A stretch of DNA of 36,560 bases from Phycisphaeraceae bacterium. Its GTDB lineage: Bacteria; Planctomycetota; Phycisphaerae; Phycisphaerales; Phycisphaeraceae. The notes beneath the pieces are model-generated. The model saw nothing but the letters and a program-made list of their open reading frames with translations, did not search any database and had not been told where the DNA came from. The DNA is taken from contig PAIY01000110.1 of NCBI GenBank assembly GCA_002704825.1, positions 1-36,560 on the forward strand. Reading direction: 5' to 3'. Position numbers and translations under genes: made by a program. Position 1 is the first letter of the stretch, and the number at the start of each line of letters is the position of its first letter. Positions 16,598 through 24,920 of this stretch are shown here, piece after piece.

Positions 16598-18082
16598 TCA
16601 AAGGGCTTTTCGGTCAGTGACGACCAGTGGGTAATCGGTGAGTGGGATCTGACAGACGTAATTGCCCCAGACCACGCCGGTTTCGTTTTTGATGTATTCG
16701 TTGACGCGGTAGACCTTGCCGGTGAGTAGATCGATGAGCACGGGTTCGTCGATTTCCTTGGTGGCTTTGGGGATGATGAGCAGTTCAATGTTCAATGCGT
16801 CATACGTTTTGACCGGGATATTGGGGACCCAGAACGTGTAAAGTGGATAGCCCTTGCGTTCAAAGGACGCGGTGATGGCAGCAGCATAGTCCATGTTGAA
16901 TTTTGCTTCACAGCTTTTATCTTCACTACCAAATTGACCATTGAAATGAATCGCATGGAAAAGGTGATTGAGCCTGGTGTCTTCATCAAAGAGGTTACAC
17001 ACATTGCGCATCGCATGGTACGACTCTTTGGGCGAGTAGTCCGCGCCATTGAGCAGGCCCATCATCACCGGCTTGAGCGGCTTGCCAAAGGATTGGTAGT
17101 ACGTCGCTTTGTCGAGATCCGCGGTGTGGAAGTAGCTGGTCATCTCAATGTCGTTACGCTGATCCATGACCAGGCGTCGGATGGCCCACTTGGCCTGCGT
17201 GGTCTCGGTGATATCCGTTGTGTTTTCGCAGAGGAAATCGTGATGCCCACCGTGGATGGAGGGCGTGCCGGTTTCGCCCTGCCAGATGCGAAGGGATGGT
17301 TTGTATTTGTTACACATCTGACGCAGGGTTTTATCTTCGACATCCGATGAAAGCTCGGGCGTGTCTCGATAGGGATGATACGTGAGAATGTCGATATGCT
17401 CTGCCATGCCAGCTTCAAACGCTGCTTCCAAAAATGCGGTCGCATAGCCACCTGCTGCGACACAGCCGCCAATCATGGTCGCCTCTGGAAGCTTTTTCCG
17501 GACGGACATTGCTGTCATGGCTACGAACTTGGCATAGTCCACGGGGTTGACGCCCTTGGGCATCCAGAAGTTTTCGATGTTCGGCTCGTTCCAGACTTCA
17601 TAGTAGGTCACGCGATCCTTGAAATGCTCGACGACTGCCTGCACGTAGCGATCCCATGCAGCGATCACCTCATCACCGTAATACATCGGCACGTAGCCGA
17701 CCGCGGACGGGTATGCCGGGTCATCCATGTATAGCTTGCTACCAAAACACAGACTCATCCATGGCATCACGCCTGCATCAAGCAGTCCGTCGACAATCGC
17801 ATCAAGCCATGCAAAATCGTAGACACCTTTTTCGGTTTCACATTTGCTCCAACCCGATTGAATGCGTGCCCACTTGGCGCCGAGTTTGGCCAGGTGAGGG
17901 TAGCAGGGTTCGGGATAGAACATGCCCCGATCCAACGTCTCAAAACCAACGCCGAACTTGGTGGACGTCATGTCTTTGGTGTCACGATGCTGGATCTGGC
18001 CGATCTCGGTGATGCCAAATTTTGCAGGATCAAAGTAATGCGGATTGCGTTGGGTGTCAGTGGACATCGGTTGAACTTTCAT
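16598..18082 (-). CDS. Cytoplasmic GH39-like clan-A glycoside hydrolase
   Basis: The product is 494 residues with no signal peptide. A TIM barrel runs from about residue 40 to 360. The acid/base candidate is Glu166 in YEVWNEPN and the nucleophile candidate is Glu270 in WQGETGTPS. These are the clan GH-A signatures, and the local sequence is most like GH39 (beta-xylosidase/iduronidase-type) and related unclassified enzymes. The C-terminal 120 residues form a beta domain. Either the ATG at 18082 or one 15 bases later could be the start; neither has a strong ribosome binding site. It follows the SDR gene by 74 bases and precedes the DUF6259-like gene, so it probably hydrolyses an imported glycoside whose sugar enters the oxidative pathway encoded next door. 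Confidence 0.88.
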   Translation of the reverse strand: MKVQPMSTDTQRNPHYFDPAKFGITEIGQIQHRDTKDMTSTKFGVGFETLDRGMFYPEPCYPHLAKLGAKWARIQSGWSKCETEKGVYDFAWLDAIVDGLLDAGVMPWMSLCFGSKLYMDDPAYPSAVGYVPMYYGDEVIAAWDRYVQAVVEHFKDRVTYYEVWNEPNIENFWMPKGVNPVDYAKFVAMTAMSVRKKLPEATMIGGCVAAGGYATAFLEAAFEAGMAEHIDILTYHPYRDTPELSSDVEDKTLRQMCNKYKPSLRIWQGETGTPSIHGGHHDFLCENTTDITETTQAKWAIRRLVMDQRNDIEMTSYFHTADLDKATYYQSFGKPLKPVMMGLLNGADYSPKESYHAMRNVCNLFDEDTRLNHLFHAIHFNGQFGSEDKSCEAKFNMDYAAAITASFERKGYPLYTFWVPNIPVKTYDALNIELLIIPKATKEIDEPVLIDLLTGKVYRVNEYIKNETGVVWGNYVCQIPLTDYPLVVTDRKAL

Positions 18083-18156
18083 CAGTTGAAAATGATTTTA
18101 TGCTATGAATCAAGGGTAAAACACGTGAGAAAAAGATCGGTGCTTGTTTGAGGGGT

Positions 18157-18924
18157 TTAGACTTCACAGTCCAGCGGGACGAGTTGTGCCGAGGCGCCTG
18201 CGTCGACAGTGAGAATCGTGCCGGTGATCGCGCGTGCTTGGGGGGATGCCATATAAAACACGGCATCAGCGACATCCTGCGTGGTGGCTTCAAAGTCCAG
18301 TGGCAAGTTATCTCGACGACGCAGCACATGCTCTGCAGGCAAGGTCTCCCAACGGTTGGTGTTGATGTAGCCCGGACTCACGACGTTAACGCGAATTTTC
18401 TTTGGCCCAAGTTCCAACGCCAACGCACGGCTCAACGCCTCCACGCCACCCTTGGCAGCGATGTAATCACAGCGACCGCGAATCGCACGCTGCGCCGTAT
18501 TGGAACCGACATTGACAATCGCCCCGCCATCATGTGTCATCATGATTTTGGCTGCATGTTGGGACGTGTAAAACACCGCCCGTAGATTCACTGCCAAGAC
18601 ACCTTCAAAGTCCGCCAGCGTCATCTCGGTAAAGTTCTTGAAACTCCCAAGGTGACAGGCATTATTCACCAGCACATCCAGCCGATCCGTATGCTTTGCA
18701 AGCTCAGCAAACATCGCATCAATCTGCGCCGGGTCAGACAAATCCGCGACCAACGGTAAAACGTCCCCTTCAATGCTCGCGACCGCCTGCATGACTTCCT
18801 CTTGGCGACGACCGTTGACAAAGACCCTAAACCCCTGCGAAGCGAAATGACGCGCAATGGTCAAACCGGTATTCACATTGGCACCAGTGACGAGAACAAC
18901 AGGTTGCTGTGGACTGTGAGACAT
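18157..18924 (-). CDS. Short-chain dehydrogenase/reductase, probable sugar 1-dehydrogenase
   Basis: This cytoplasmic NAD(P)-dependent oxidoreductase has 255 residues and starts at the ATG at 18924 behind GGGAA. The Rossmann motif is TGANVNTG (13-20), with the second glycine of TGxxxGxG replaced by Asn. The catalytic set is complete: Asn113, Ser141, Tyr154 and Lys158 (YIAAK). NNAC and PGYINT match classical SDRs. It is the first gene of the minus-strand cluster that also encodes a mutarotase and an aldonate-dehydratase-like enzyme, so oxidation of a free sugar to its lactone is the likeliest reaction; this is inferred from context. An ATATTGT-gaatt-ACAATAT operator lies 36 bases upstream, next to the divergent IclR regulator. 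Confidence 0.9.
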   Translation of the reverse strand: MSHSPQQPVVLVTGANVNTGLTIARHFASQGFRVFVNGRRQEEVMQAVASIEGDVLPLVADLSDPAQIDAMFAELAKHTDRLDVLVNNACHLGSFKNFTEMTLADFEGVLAVNLRAVFYTSQHAAKIMMTHDGGAIVNVGSNTAQRAIRGRCDYIAAKGGVEALSRALALELGPKKIRVNVVSPGYINTNRWETLPAEHVLRRRDNLPLDFEATTQDVADAVFYMASPQARAITGTILTVDAGASAQLVPLDCEV

Positions 18925-18947
18925 AAAATTTCCCGAATCTTTGCGGG

Positions 18948-18976
18948 TTGACTTATTTCATATTGTGAATTACAAT
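18948..18976 (+). promoter_or_regulatory. Candidate promoter reading toward iclR
   Basis: TTGACT (18948-18953), a 17-base spacer and TACAAT (18971-18976) form a good sigma-70 promoter on the plus strand. The palindromic operator overlaps its spacer and -10. The regulator start codon is about 270 bases further on, past the inverted repeat at 19036-19232. Confidence 0.5.
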
Positions 18977-18978
18977 AT
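18960..18978. promoter_or_regulatory. Palindromic operator, probably for the IclR regulator
   Basis: ATATTGT and ACAATAT flank GAATT. A second, offset inverted repeat (ATTTCATA at 18955-18962 and TATGAAAT at 18985-18992) surrounds it. It lies between the SDR operon and iclR. The same half-sites recur before the GH106-like gene at 24668-24695. Confidence 0.6.
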
Positions 18979-19035
18979 TGACATTATGAAATTTTAGACA
19001 GCGCACCGTTGGAAGTCAATGGTGATTTACTTCAA

Positions 19036-19232
19036 GGCATTTTTAACCGCAGAGACGCAGAGGACGCAGAGTCAAGACAGGCAATAAACGATCTTGTTTT
19101 ATCTCAAGCTGTAAATGGTGAATAGGATCTGATTGACATAGCTTCATCCAAAGCAGCCATGAGCTTAAAAACACAACTCTTTATACCTGTCTTGTCTCTG
19201 CGTCCTCTGCGCCTCTGCGGTAAAAAAATGCC
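19036..19232. repeat. Long imperfect inverted repeat with CGCAGAGGACGCAGAG arms
   Basis: The left arm (19036-19081) and right arm (19186-19232) are about 46 bases each and nearly complementary, built on ACCGCAGAGNCGCAGAGG followed by ACGCAGAG. They enclose about 100 bases. Arms of this type are widely scattered in bacterial genomes. The whole unit of about 197 bases looks like a MITE-like insertion between the promoter and the start of iclR. The 328-base gap 18925-19252 holds only this and the control sites. Confidence 0.8.
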
Positions 19233-19252
19233 TAAAAAACAAGGAACACACC

Positions 19253-19981
19253 TTGATCAAAGTCCTGCACAAAGCGTTTGAAATGATTGAATGTATTTCC
19301 GAACACGGGCCGGTGATGTTGCCCTCAGCCATTGCCAATCGCGTGGGTATTAATCAGGCGACCTGTGTGCGGATTCTGCGTGACCTCGTGGACCTTGGTT
19401 ACATTGAGCAACTTGGCCCGCGACAGGGATACATGCTCAGCGTACAGGGTTGGGCGACATTCAGCCGCAACCCGCAGATCGAACGCCTGCTTGCTGAAGG
19501 CTCACCATTGATCAGTCAGTATGCCGAGCGCATCAACCAATGCATGTTTCTTTGCGTAATCCGAAATGGGCGTCGGTACACGGTGTTTTTCCGCAATGGT
19601 CACCCGACATTTAATTTGGTCCCACAGCGCGTTGCGTATGACGACTGTCATATCACCGCGACGGGTCAACTGCTCCTAGCCATCGGCCCGGAAGCCGAAC
19701 GCCAGGCCTACCTGGAGCAATGTCCGCCGGACGTTGACCGTAAGGCATTGGGTCGTCTGTTTGTGAAGATTCAGAAACAGGGCTTTGCAGTGATTCATCG
19801 CAAGGAAGACTTTCATGCCATCGCTGCCTATCCCGTTTACATGTTCGGCAAAGCGGTCGCAGCGGTGAGTGTCTGCATGGTGGGCGAGAACATGAAAAAA
19901 GCCGAGGAACAGCGTCTGATCAGTGCCTGTGAAAGCTGCGCCCGCGACTTGTCTGCTCGACTGGGTGTACACTTGCCATAA
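19253..19981 (+). CDS. IclR-family transcriptional regulator
   Basis: The product is 242 residues. The TTG start at 19253 is supported by AAGGA seven bases upstream; the nearest ATG (19228) is in another frame. Residues about 1-60 form the winged helix-turn-helix (LPSAIANRVGINQATCVRILRDLVDLGYIEQ). The rest is the IclR effector domain, with the ATGQLLLA and YPVYMFGKAVAAVSV strands of the family. It is divergent from the SDR-hydrolase-dehydratase operon and probably controls it in response to a sugar acid, the usual kind of IclR ligand. The effector is unknown. The antiporter gene follows 57 bases later on the same strand. Confidence 0.93.
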   Translation: MIKVLHKAFEMIECISEHGPVMLPSAIANRVGINQATCVRILRDLVDLGYIEQLGPRQGYMLSVQGWATFSRNPQIERLLAEGSPLISQYAERINQCMFLCVIRNGRRYTVFFRNGHPTFNLVPQRVAYDDCHITATGQLLLAIGPEAERQAYLEQCPPDVDRKALGRLFVKIQKQGFAVIHRKEDFHAIAAYPVYMFGKAVAAVSVCMVGENMKKAEEQRLISACESCARDLSARLGVHLP

Positions 19982-20038
19982 AGAATCTCACAGCGGTTAT
20001 ACTGTTGGCTGAGTGCATGATTCACACGGAAGGCCCTT

Positions 20039-21799
20039 ATGCTTCAGCTACTCCCGCATCTGGCAGCAGGCACCGGCGGAGACTGGTCGGGACTGGTCGG
20101 CATTCTCCTGCTGCTCACAGCAGCATTGGTTTTAGGAACCATTGCTGAACGTCTCAAACAAAATGCCATTCTCGGTTACCTTGTCGCAGGCACGCTCATC
20201 GGCCCCAATGTGCTTGGGTTCATTCACTCGCGCAGTGAAGTGGAAATCATTGCAGAGATCGGTGTGGCGCTATTGCTGTTTACCGTCGGTCTTGAAATCT
20301 CCATCAAGCGATTGCTGCGCATGGGACCGATCGCCCTGCTCGGCGGACTCTTGCAAGTCACCATCACCATGGCTGCCGCGTTCGGCTTGTCCCTGGCAAT
20401 GGGGTTGGACATCAAAGCTGCAGTCTGTCTTGGCGCAATGCTTGCCTTATCCAGCACGGCATGCGTGATCCGGCTGCTGGCGGACAACTCGGCGATTGAT
20501 GCAGTCTATGGGCGCAATGCGGTGGGCATCCTGCTGTTTCAGGACATCGCGGTCATGCCACTGGTGTTAACAGTAACGATCCTCTCGGGGACGGGTGATG
20601 ATGCTTCCGGAGGTGGGAGCAATGCCTTATGGATGCTCATGCGCAGTCTGCTTTATGCGGGCTTGATGGTGCTTGGTTTCTGGGTGTTGATGAATTATGT
20701 CGTACCGCGTTTACTGAATATCCGACAATGGGCCAAGAACAGGGAACTGCCGATTCTCATGGCCGTGGTGCTGGCGGTCGGTAGCGCCGTGATCGCACAC
20801 AAGCTTGGCATCTCCGCTGCAATGGGTGCGTTTATCGCAGGTATCCTCCTGGCTGAATCCCCATTTGCCACGCAGGTTCGAGCCGATGTCGGTGCACTGC
20901 GGACGGTGCTTGTGACGTTGTTCTTTGCCTCCATCGGCATGCTCGCCGAACCGGTCTGGGCAGCCCAGAATGCGCTACTGGTTCTCAGTGCAGCGACACT
21001 CATTTTGATTCTCAAACCCGCGATCATCTGGTTCATCGCACGCCGGTTTGGCTTTACGCATGGGCAGAGTCTTGCAACCGGTTTGTGCCTGGCGCAGGTC
21101 GGTGAGTTTTCATTCGTGCTTGCGGAAGTCGCGCGTGGGACCGCCATCAGCGAAGACATTTTCCGACTGGTTGTTGCCTCGACGATTGTCACGCTTTTTG
21201 CAACCCCCTTCCTGGTTCGCTTTGCACCGACGTTGGGCAATCGTCTTCAAACATGGATCGATCACCGAAAACGTAAACGCAAATCACCGGACAGTAATGC
21301 GTCAGATCAAGCACATGAAGATGACAGCGACAGCCAGGACATGCCCGAGTCCAAGGCACCGGTTGCCAACAAGATTCTGATCATCGGTTTTGGCCCTGCC
21401 GGTCAATGCGTTGCTGAAACACTCATTGGTAAACACCGCGAAAAAATATTGATTCTCGATCAGAACCAGCGTAACGCTGCCAGCGCCAGTCGCATGGGGT
21501 TGGCCGTGCAGGTTGGCAGTGGCGCATCACCGGAAACCTTGGAGCATGCCCACATCGAGCTTGCCGACGTGGTGGTGATCACCATCCCTGATCCGCACAC
21601 GGTTCGCCAGATCATCCATGCCTGCCGGTCATTGAATCCCAACGCCAAACTCATCGTGCGCAGTCGGTATCACGTCTATCGTTGGGAACTGATGCTCACT
21701 GGCGCAACGGAAGTGATCGATGAAGAAGAACAGGTCGGCCATCGCCTGGCGGTCGCTGCACGCAGACAGCTTGAACCAGATGCAAAGACACCCAACTAG
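20039..21799 (+). CDS. CPA2-family cation/proton antiporter with RCK domain (KefB/KefC-like)
   Basis: This inner-membrane monovalent cation/proton antiporter or K+ efflux protein has 586 residues. It starts at the ATG at 20039, with AAGG just upstream. About twelve membrane segments fill residues 15-395. GYLVAGTLIGP, LLLFTVGLEI and LLFQDIAVMPL are hallmark CPA2 sequences. A charged linker (about 400-435) leads to an RCK/TrkA-N Rossmann domain (NKILIIGFGPAG, about 437-560) with an Asp after the second strand (ILILDQNQ), suggesting NAD(H) binding. Without glutathione-site evidence I leave it as KefB/KefC-like. The conserved element at 21799-21959 begins at the last base of its stop codon. Confidence 0.93.
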   Translation: MLQLLPHLAAGTGGDWSGLVGILLLLTAALVLGTIAERLKQNAILGYLVAGTLIGPNVLGFIHSRSEVEIIAEIGVALLLFTVGLEISIKRLLRMGPIALLGGLLQVTITMAAAFGLSLAMGLDIKAAVCLGAMLALSSTACVIRLLADNSAIDAVYGRNAVGILLFQDIAVMPLVLTVTILSGTGDDASGGGSNALWMLMRSLLYAGLMVLGFWVLMNYVVPRLLNIRQWAKNRELPILMAVVLAVGSAVIAHKLGISAAMGAFIAGILLAESPFATQVRADVGALRTVLVTLFFASIGMLAEPVWAAQNALLVLSAATLILILKPAIIWFIARRFGFTHGQSLATGLCLAQVGEFSFVLAEVARGTAISEDIFRLVVASTIVTLFATPFLVRFAPTLGNRLQTWIDHRKRKRKSPDSNASDQAHEDDSDSQDMPESKAPVANKILIIGFGPAGQCVAETLIGKHREKILILDQNQRNAASASRMGLAVQVGSGASPETLEHAHIELADVVVITIPDPHTVRQIIHACRSLNPNAKLIVRSRYHVYRWELMLTGATEVIDEEEQVGHRLAVAARRQLEPDAKTPN

Positions 21800-21959
21800 A
21801 ACGTTGCGAATCCAGGTGTCGCGGCTTTGGCGCTGGCGAATGGGGCTTTGTCCCGGAGATTGAAGCAGTCAATGCGAGCGTCGTCGATGCCAATCGACAC
21901 GGGCAAAGACACATGCAGCAAGGTACAACGCGACAATTGGATCGGGAAAGCGCTAAAAT
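21799..21959 (+). repeat. Conserved 155-nt 3'-UTR element, copy B
   Basis: This is the homologue of the minus-strand block 3046-2891, in the same orientation relative to its upstream gene and starting at the antiporter stop codon. The 6-bp hairpin GTCGAT/ATCGAC (21883-21898) is conserved, with loop GCCA instead of GCAA. The outer-end pairing possible in copy A is not kept here. It fills nearly all of the 182-base convergent gap before the GH106-like gene's stop. Confidence 0.7.
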
Positions 21960-21981
21960 GCCTGCACATGGTCGGCGGCGT

Positions 21982-24648
21982 TCATCGTCGCAGACACACC
22001 GGTCCGAACAATCCGGCATCCAATTGCTCATCGGTCGGCTCGTTAAACCATTTCCAGTTGTAGGACGGATACTGCGTCACGGCATTGAGAATCAGGTTGC
22101 CAACCTTGATGTGAATGTGATTGTTTCCTGACAGAAGGTATTGACCGACATCAAACGTAAACGGTGGCCAGAGTTTCATGCCGACACGCTGCTGGTTGAC
22201 CCACAATTCCGCCATGTGTTTTACCTGACCCAAATCCAACACTTCATCGCCGCAAACGGTATCGATGTGAATCTGCATACGATAATCGACGAAGCCGGAG
22301 AACTGCTTCAAGTCCCAATCAAGCCAGGATGCCAACAGCTTTGACGACTTGCCGTCAAGCAACCACGGCGGTGCGGCAAGTTGGTGCTGGGCGCGATCGG
22401 GTTGATCGGCAGCATCGACATGCAGTTGCCAATCGCCGTCGAGTGTTGCAACAACCTCACGACTTTCGGACGCGCCTTGACCCGCTGGTTCAGATAACTG
22501 CGCAGGATCAAACACAAGCCAGTAGGCTTCAAACGGTTCAAGGGTCAAACCAACGCGACAGACGTCTTGATCCTGAGAAAGGCGATGCACGGGGCGATGC
22601 GTGCCATCCATGCAATCCCAGATCGTCGCCTTACCGCAAACCCCCTTGATTTTCAGGACAAAATGATGCTGCTGACCGGTTTGATTCACCAGCCAGATGT
22701 AATTGCGATCACCAACTTTCCGGCGTGTGGCCGAAAGATCAAATGTGTCGGTTTCCAATTCAACGCAAGGTTCAAGTCCGTCGCAGCCCGATGAAAGCAG
22801 TTCTCGCAATCCGTCGGTCGCTGTTGTAAATCCGGCAGACCGCTTCAAATCATCCATGCATTGGATCATTGAAGCATCACCTTCACCATGCTGCGTTGAG
22901 GAATCGGGTAACGCGCCCAATGCAATCACGCGCCCCCCGGATCGGGCCAAGGCAAGCAGTTTCCGGGCAAGTTCCAATGACAACATTTTCATCGGTGGCA
23001 AAACCACTGTCGTAAAGACGAATTGCCCATGTCGCAATGCTCCGGCTTGCAATGTCATCTGCTTCAGATAATGCCCATCAGCAATAAGGTGATCGACACG
23101 CGCCGCAGACAGATCATCGATCGCCTGTGTGTAGACTTGATCAATCGCCTGGATGTCACTGCCATGTCGCATCGGCACGTCGGTCGCACAATTGATGTCG
23201 CCATGATCCACCAGGGACCGATCAAAATAATCATCCCCGATCAACGCCCAGACACTGTCCATCGGACACATGAGCAGGACCTGCGCATCCAATTGCCCAT
23301 GGTCGTTGACAAAACTGCTCCGACGCACAAAATCCGAGTACACCTCAAAGTATCGCCAGTATGGATTGACATGATAAAAGTCCGGCGGGTAGGAGACTTT
23401 TTCAAGCTTCGGACTTGAATCCACCCCGTGAAGAATCAGGTGGGTGATGCCGAATCGCACCGCGTCGTTGGCGGCTTTTTTCATGTCAATGGGCGTCATA
23501 TGCCAACCGGCAATCCCCAATGCCTCACACATCATCGGCCGGCCTTCAAATTCGCAAACCGACTGGGTCTCCCGAAAATATCGCGGGTTGTGAATCGTTC
23601 GAAATAACGCATCCGTCCCCGGCATCGAACAGGCTCGCTGAGCACGCATGAAGTCGCCGGTCATCACCGCCTGCTTAAACAGTCGCTCTTCCCAGAAGTG
23701 ACAGGTCATGTACATCCCCCGTGAGGTACACCATTGATCCAGCGGACTCAGCAGACAATCCACGTACAGTCGGCTTAACACATCAAACCAATCCCACCGG
23801 GCTTTGGCCCACAAGCCTTCGACATCTTTTTCAATCAGCAGGGGCATACGCAGACGAATGTCCACGCCTTTTTGTCGGGCATAGTCCTGAGCCAGATCAT
23901 CCGACCAGGCAAGTTTGTACCCGTAGCAACCTTCCAGATCGAAGAAGACCCCCTTGATGGTCTGGCCGAAATGCTGACTGAATCGTGATACATAGCCCTG
24001 GTTTTCCAGTGTCAACCAGGAGTTGGTGATCCGGCGATCCAGGAAGTTGATGGGCTTGCCGCCGGTGTGTCGATAGTCGTGGTACTGCTGAAAGACATAG
24101 ACACACCATGTACCGGGATCAGGTGCCTGCCAACGTATCGCATGACCATTGCCGACGAGTCTGAGTGTGTCCGAGAGCAGCCGGTTATGTGCATCACGTT
24201 TACAGGCCACCGCAAAAAAACATTGGGGCACATGCACCGAACCGTTTGCATCCGCTTGAACCATCTCCCAACTCAGCGATACAGCCAGAAGCTCCGGATG
24301 ATTGACAAGCAGGTATTTGTCCGGGAAAGACGGATCGCCCAGGGTGTAGTTCAGTGTCGAACCCGACGACTGGCAGGCAGTCACCGCCGCATCAAAACAG
24401 CGATACCAATCTTCCGTGAGCCAGAAGGGTTGCGAGGCCTTATAAAATCGAGCCTGCACATATCCGGGATGAAGGCCACGCTCGCTCATCAGCTTTGACA
24501 TCTGGGCAAAATGAGCGGGATGCTTTATCTCCGTCAGATCATTCCAGAACCAAAAGGCATGCGGCGCGAAGAACCGGTCAGGCGATGCAAAATGCTCATC
24601 AAGCTGCCCTAGTTGCGTGTTAGCTGGTAAATGACGACTTGAAAACAA
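21982..24648 (-). CDS. GH106-like glycoside hydrolase (putative alpha-L-rhamnosidase family)
   Basis: The TTG at 24648 is preferred because TTGGGGA lies eight bases upstream; a TTG at 24663 is also in frame but sits only about 10 bases after the -10 box. The product is about 888 residues with no signal peptide, so it is cytoplasmic. The start FFAPHAFWFWND and QMSKLMSERGLHPGY are typical of the N-terminal catalytic region of GH106 and related proteins. FFDLEGCYGY and HFWEE are candidate active-site segments. A glutamine-amidotransferase-like region (DHLIADGHYL ... SGGRVIALGAL) lies at about 520-610. The last 150 residues are a beta domain resembling a galactose-binding fold. Rhamnose release is the family expectation, but members are diverse. 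It stands alone behind a palindromic operator, convergent with the antiporter. Confidence 0.85.
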   Translation of the reverse strand: MFSSRHLPANTQLGQLDEHFASPDRFFAPHAFWFWNDLTEIKHPAHFAQMSKLMSERGLHPGYVQARFYKASQPFWLTEDWYRCFDAAVTACQSSGSTLNYTLGDPSFPDKYLLVNHPELLAVSLSWEMVQADANGSVHVPQCFFAVACKRDAHNRLLSDTLRLVGNGHAIRWQAPDPGTWCVYVFQQYHDYRHTGGKPINFLDRRITNSWLTLENQGYVSRFSQHFGQTIKGVFFDLEGCYGYKLAWSDDLAQDYARQKGVDIRLRMPLLIEKDVEGLWAKARWDWFDVLSRLYVDCLLSPLDQWCTSRGMYMTCHFWEERLFKQAVMTGDFMRAQRACSMPGTDALFRTIHNPRYFRETQSVCEFEGRPMMCEALGIAGWHMTPIDMKKAANDAVRFGITHLILHGVDSSPKLEKVSYPPDFYHVNPYWRYFEVYSDFVRRSSFVNDHGQLDAQVLLMCPMDSVWALIGDDYFDRSLVDHGDINCATDVPMRHGSDIQAIDQVYTQAIDDLSAARVDHLIADGHYLKQMTLQAGALRHGQFVFTTVVLPPMKMLSLELARKLLALARSGGRVIALGALPDSSTQHGEGDASMIQCMDDLKRSAGFTTATDGLRELLSSGCDGLEPCVELETDTFDLSATRRKVGDRNYIWLVNQTGQQHHFVLKIKGVCGKATIWDCMDGTHRPVHRLSQDQDVCRVGLTLEPFEAYWLVFDPAQLSEPAGQGASESREVVATLDGDWQLHVDAADQPDRAQHQLAAPPWLLDGKSSKLLASWLDWDLKQFSGFVDYRMQIHIDTVCGDEVLDLGQVKHMAELWVNQQRVGMKLWPPFTFDVGQYLLSGNNHIHIKVGNLILNAVTQYPSYNWKWFNEPTDEQLDAGLFGPVCLRR

Positions 24649-24667
24649 TGGATCGATCCCCAAGCAA

Positions 24668-24695
24668 TATTGTATTATATAAACTTAATACAATA
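24668..24695. promoter_or_regulatory. Operator and -10 region of the GH106-like gene
   Basis: TATTGTATTA (24668-24677) and TAATACAATA (24686-24695) are exact complements around eight bases. A perfect TATAAT on the minus strand (24674-24679) overlaps the left arm. No convincing -35 is seen. Transcription would start around 24667, giving a leader of about 20 bases to the TTG at 24648. The TATTGT/ACAATA half-sites match those at 18961-18977. Confidence 0.6.
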
Positions 24696-24719
24696 ATCAT
24701 GACACATTCCAACCCATAG

Positions 24720-24914
24720 TCAACTGCCAGGGCCGGATATTGTCGGATTTGAGCGCTTGACGATCAGCGTACGGGGTTCTTGCAGTGATTTAATGGTGCA
24801 TTGCAGCTTATTTGTTACCGATTGCATCAGCGAGTCGGCTCGTATCAAGCCGGTCCGGGCCGACATAGCCTGACTCACAAAGACATGGCCAATAGCCTGG
24901 ATTTGAGGTGACAT
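24720..24914 (-). CDS. Doubtful 64-residue reading frame after the MscS gene
   Basis: An ATG seven bases beyond the MscS-CNB stop opens a 64-residue frame without recognisable features and without a good ribosome binding site. The 257-base gap between the GH106-like and MscS genes otherwise holds only control sequences. It may be noise; I list it because of its close coupling to the upstream gene. Confidence 0.2.
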   Translation of the reverse strand: MSPQIQAIGHVFVSQAMSARTGLIRADSLMQSVTNKLQCTIKSLQEPRTLIVKRSNPTISGPGS

Positions 24915-24920
24915 GCACCA

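Noticed and set aside
24648-24663. TTG at 24663 as start of the GH106-like gene with a leaderless mRNA
   Set aside because: A TTG 15 bases downstream has TTGGGGA at proper distance, which explains initiation without a leaderless message. The upstream start remains possible.
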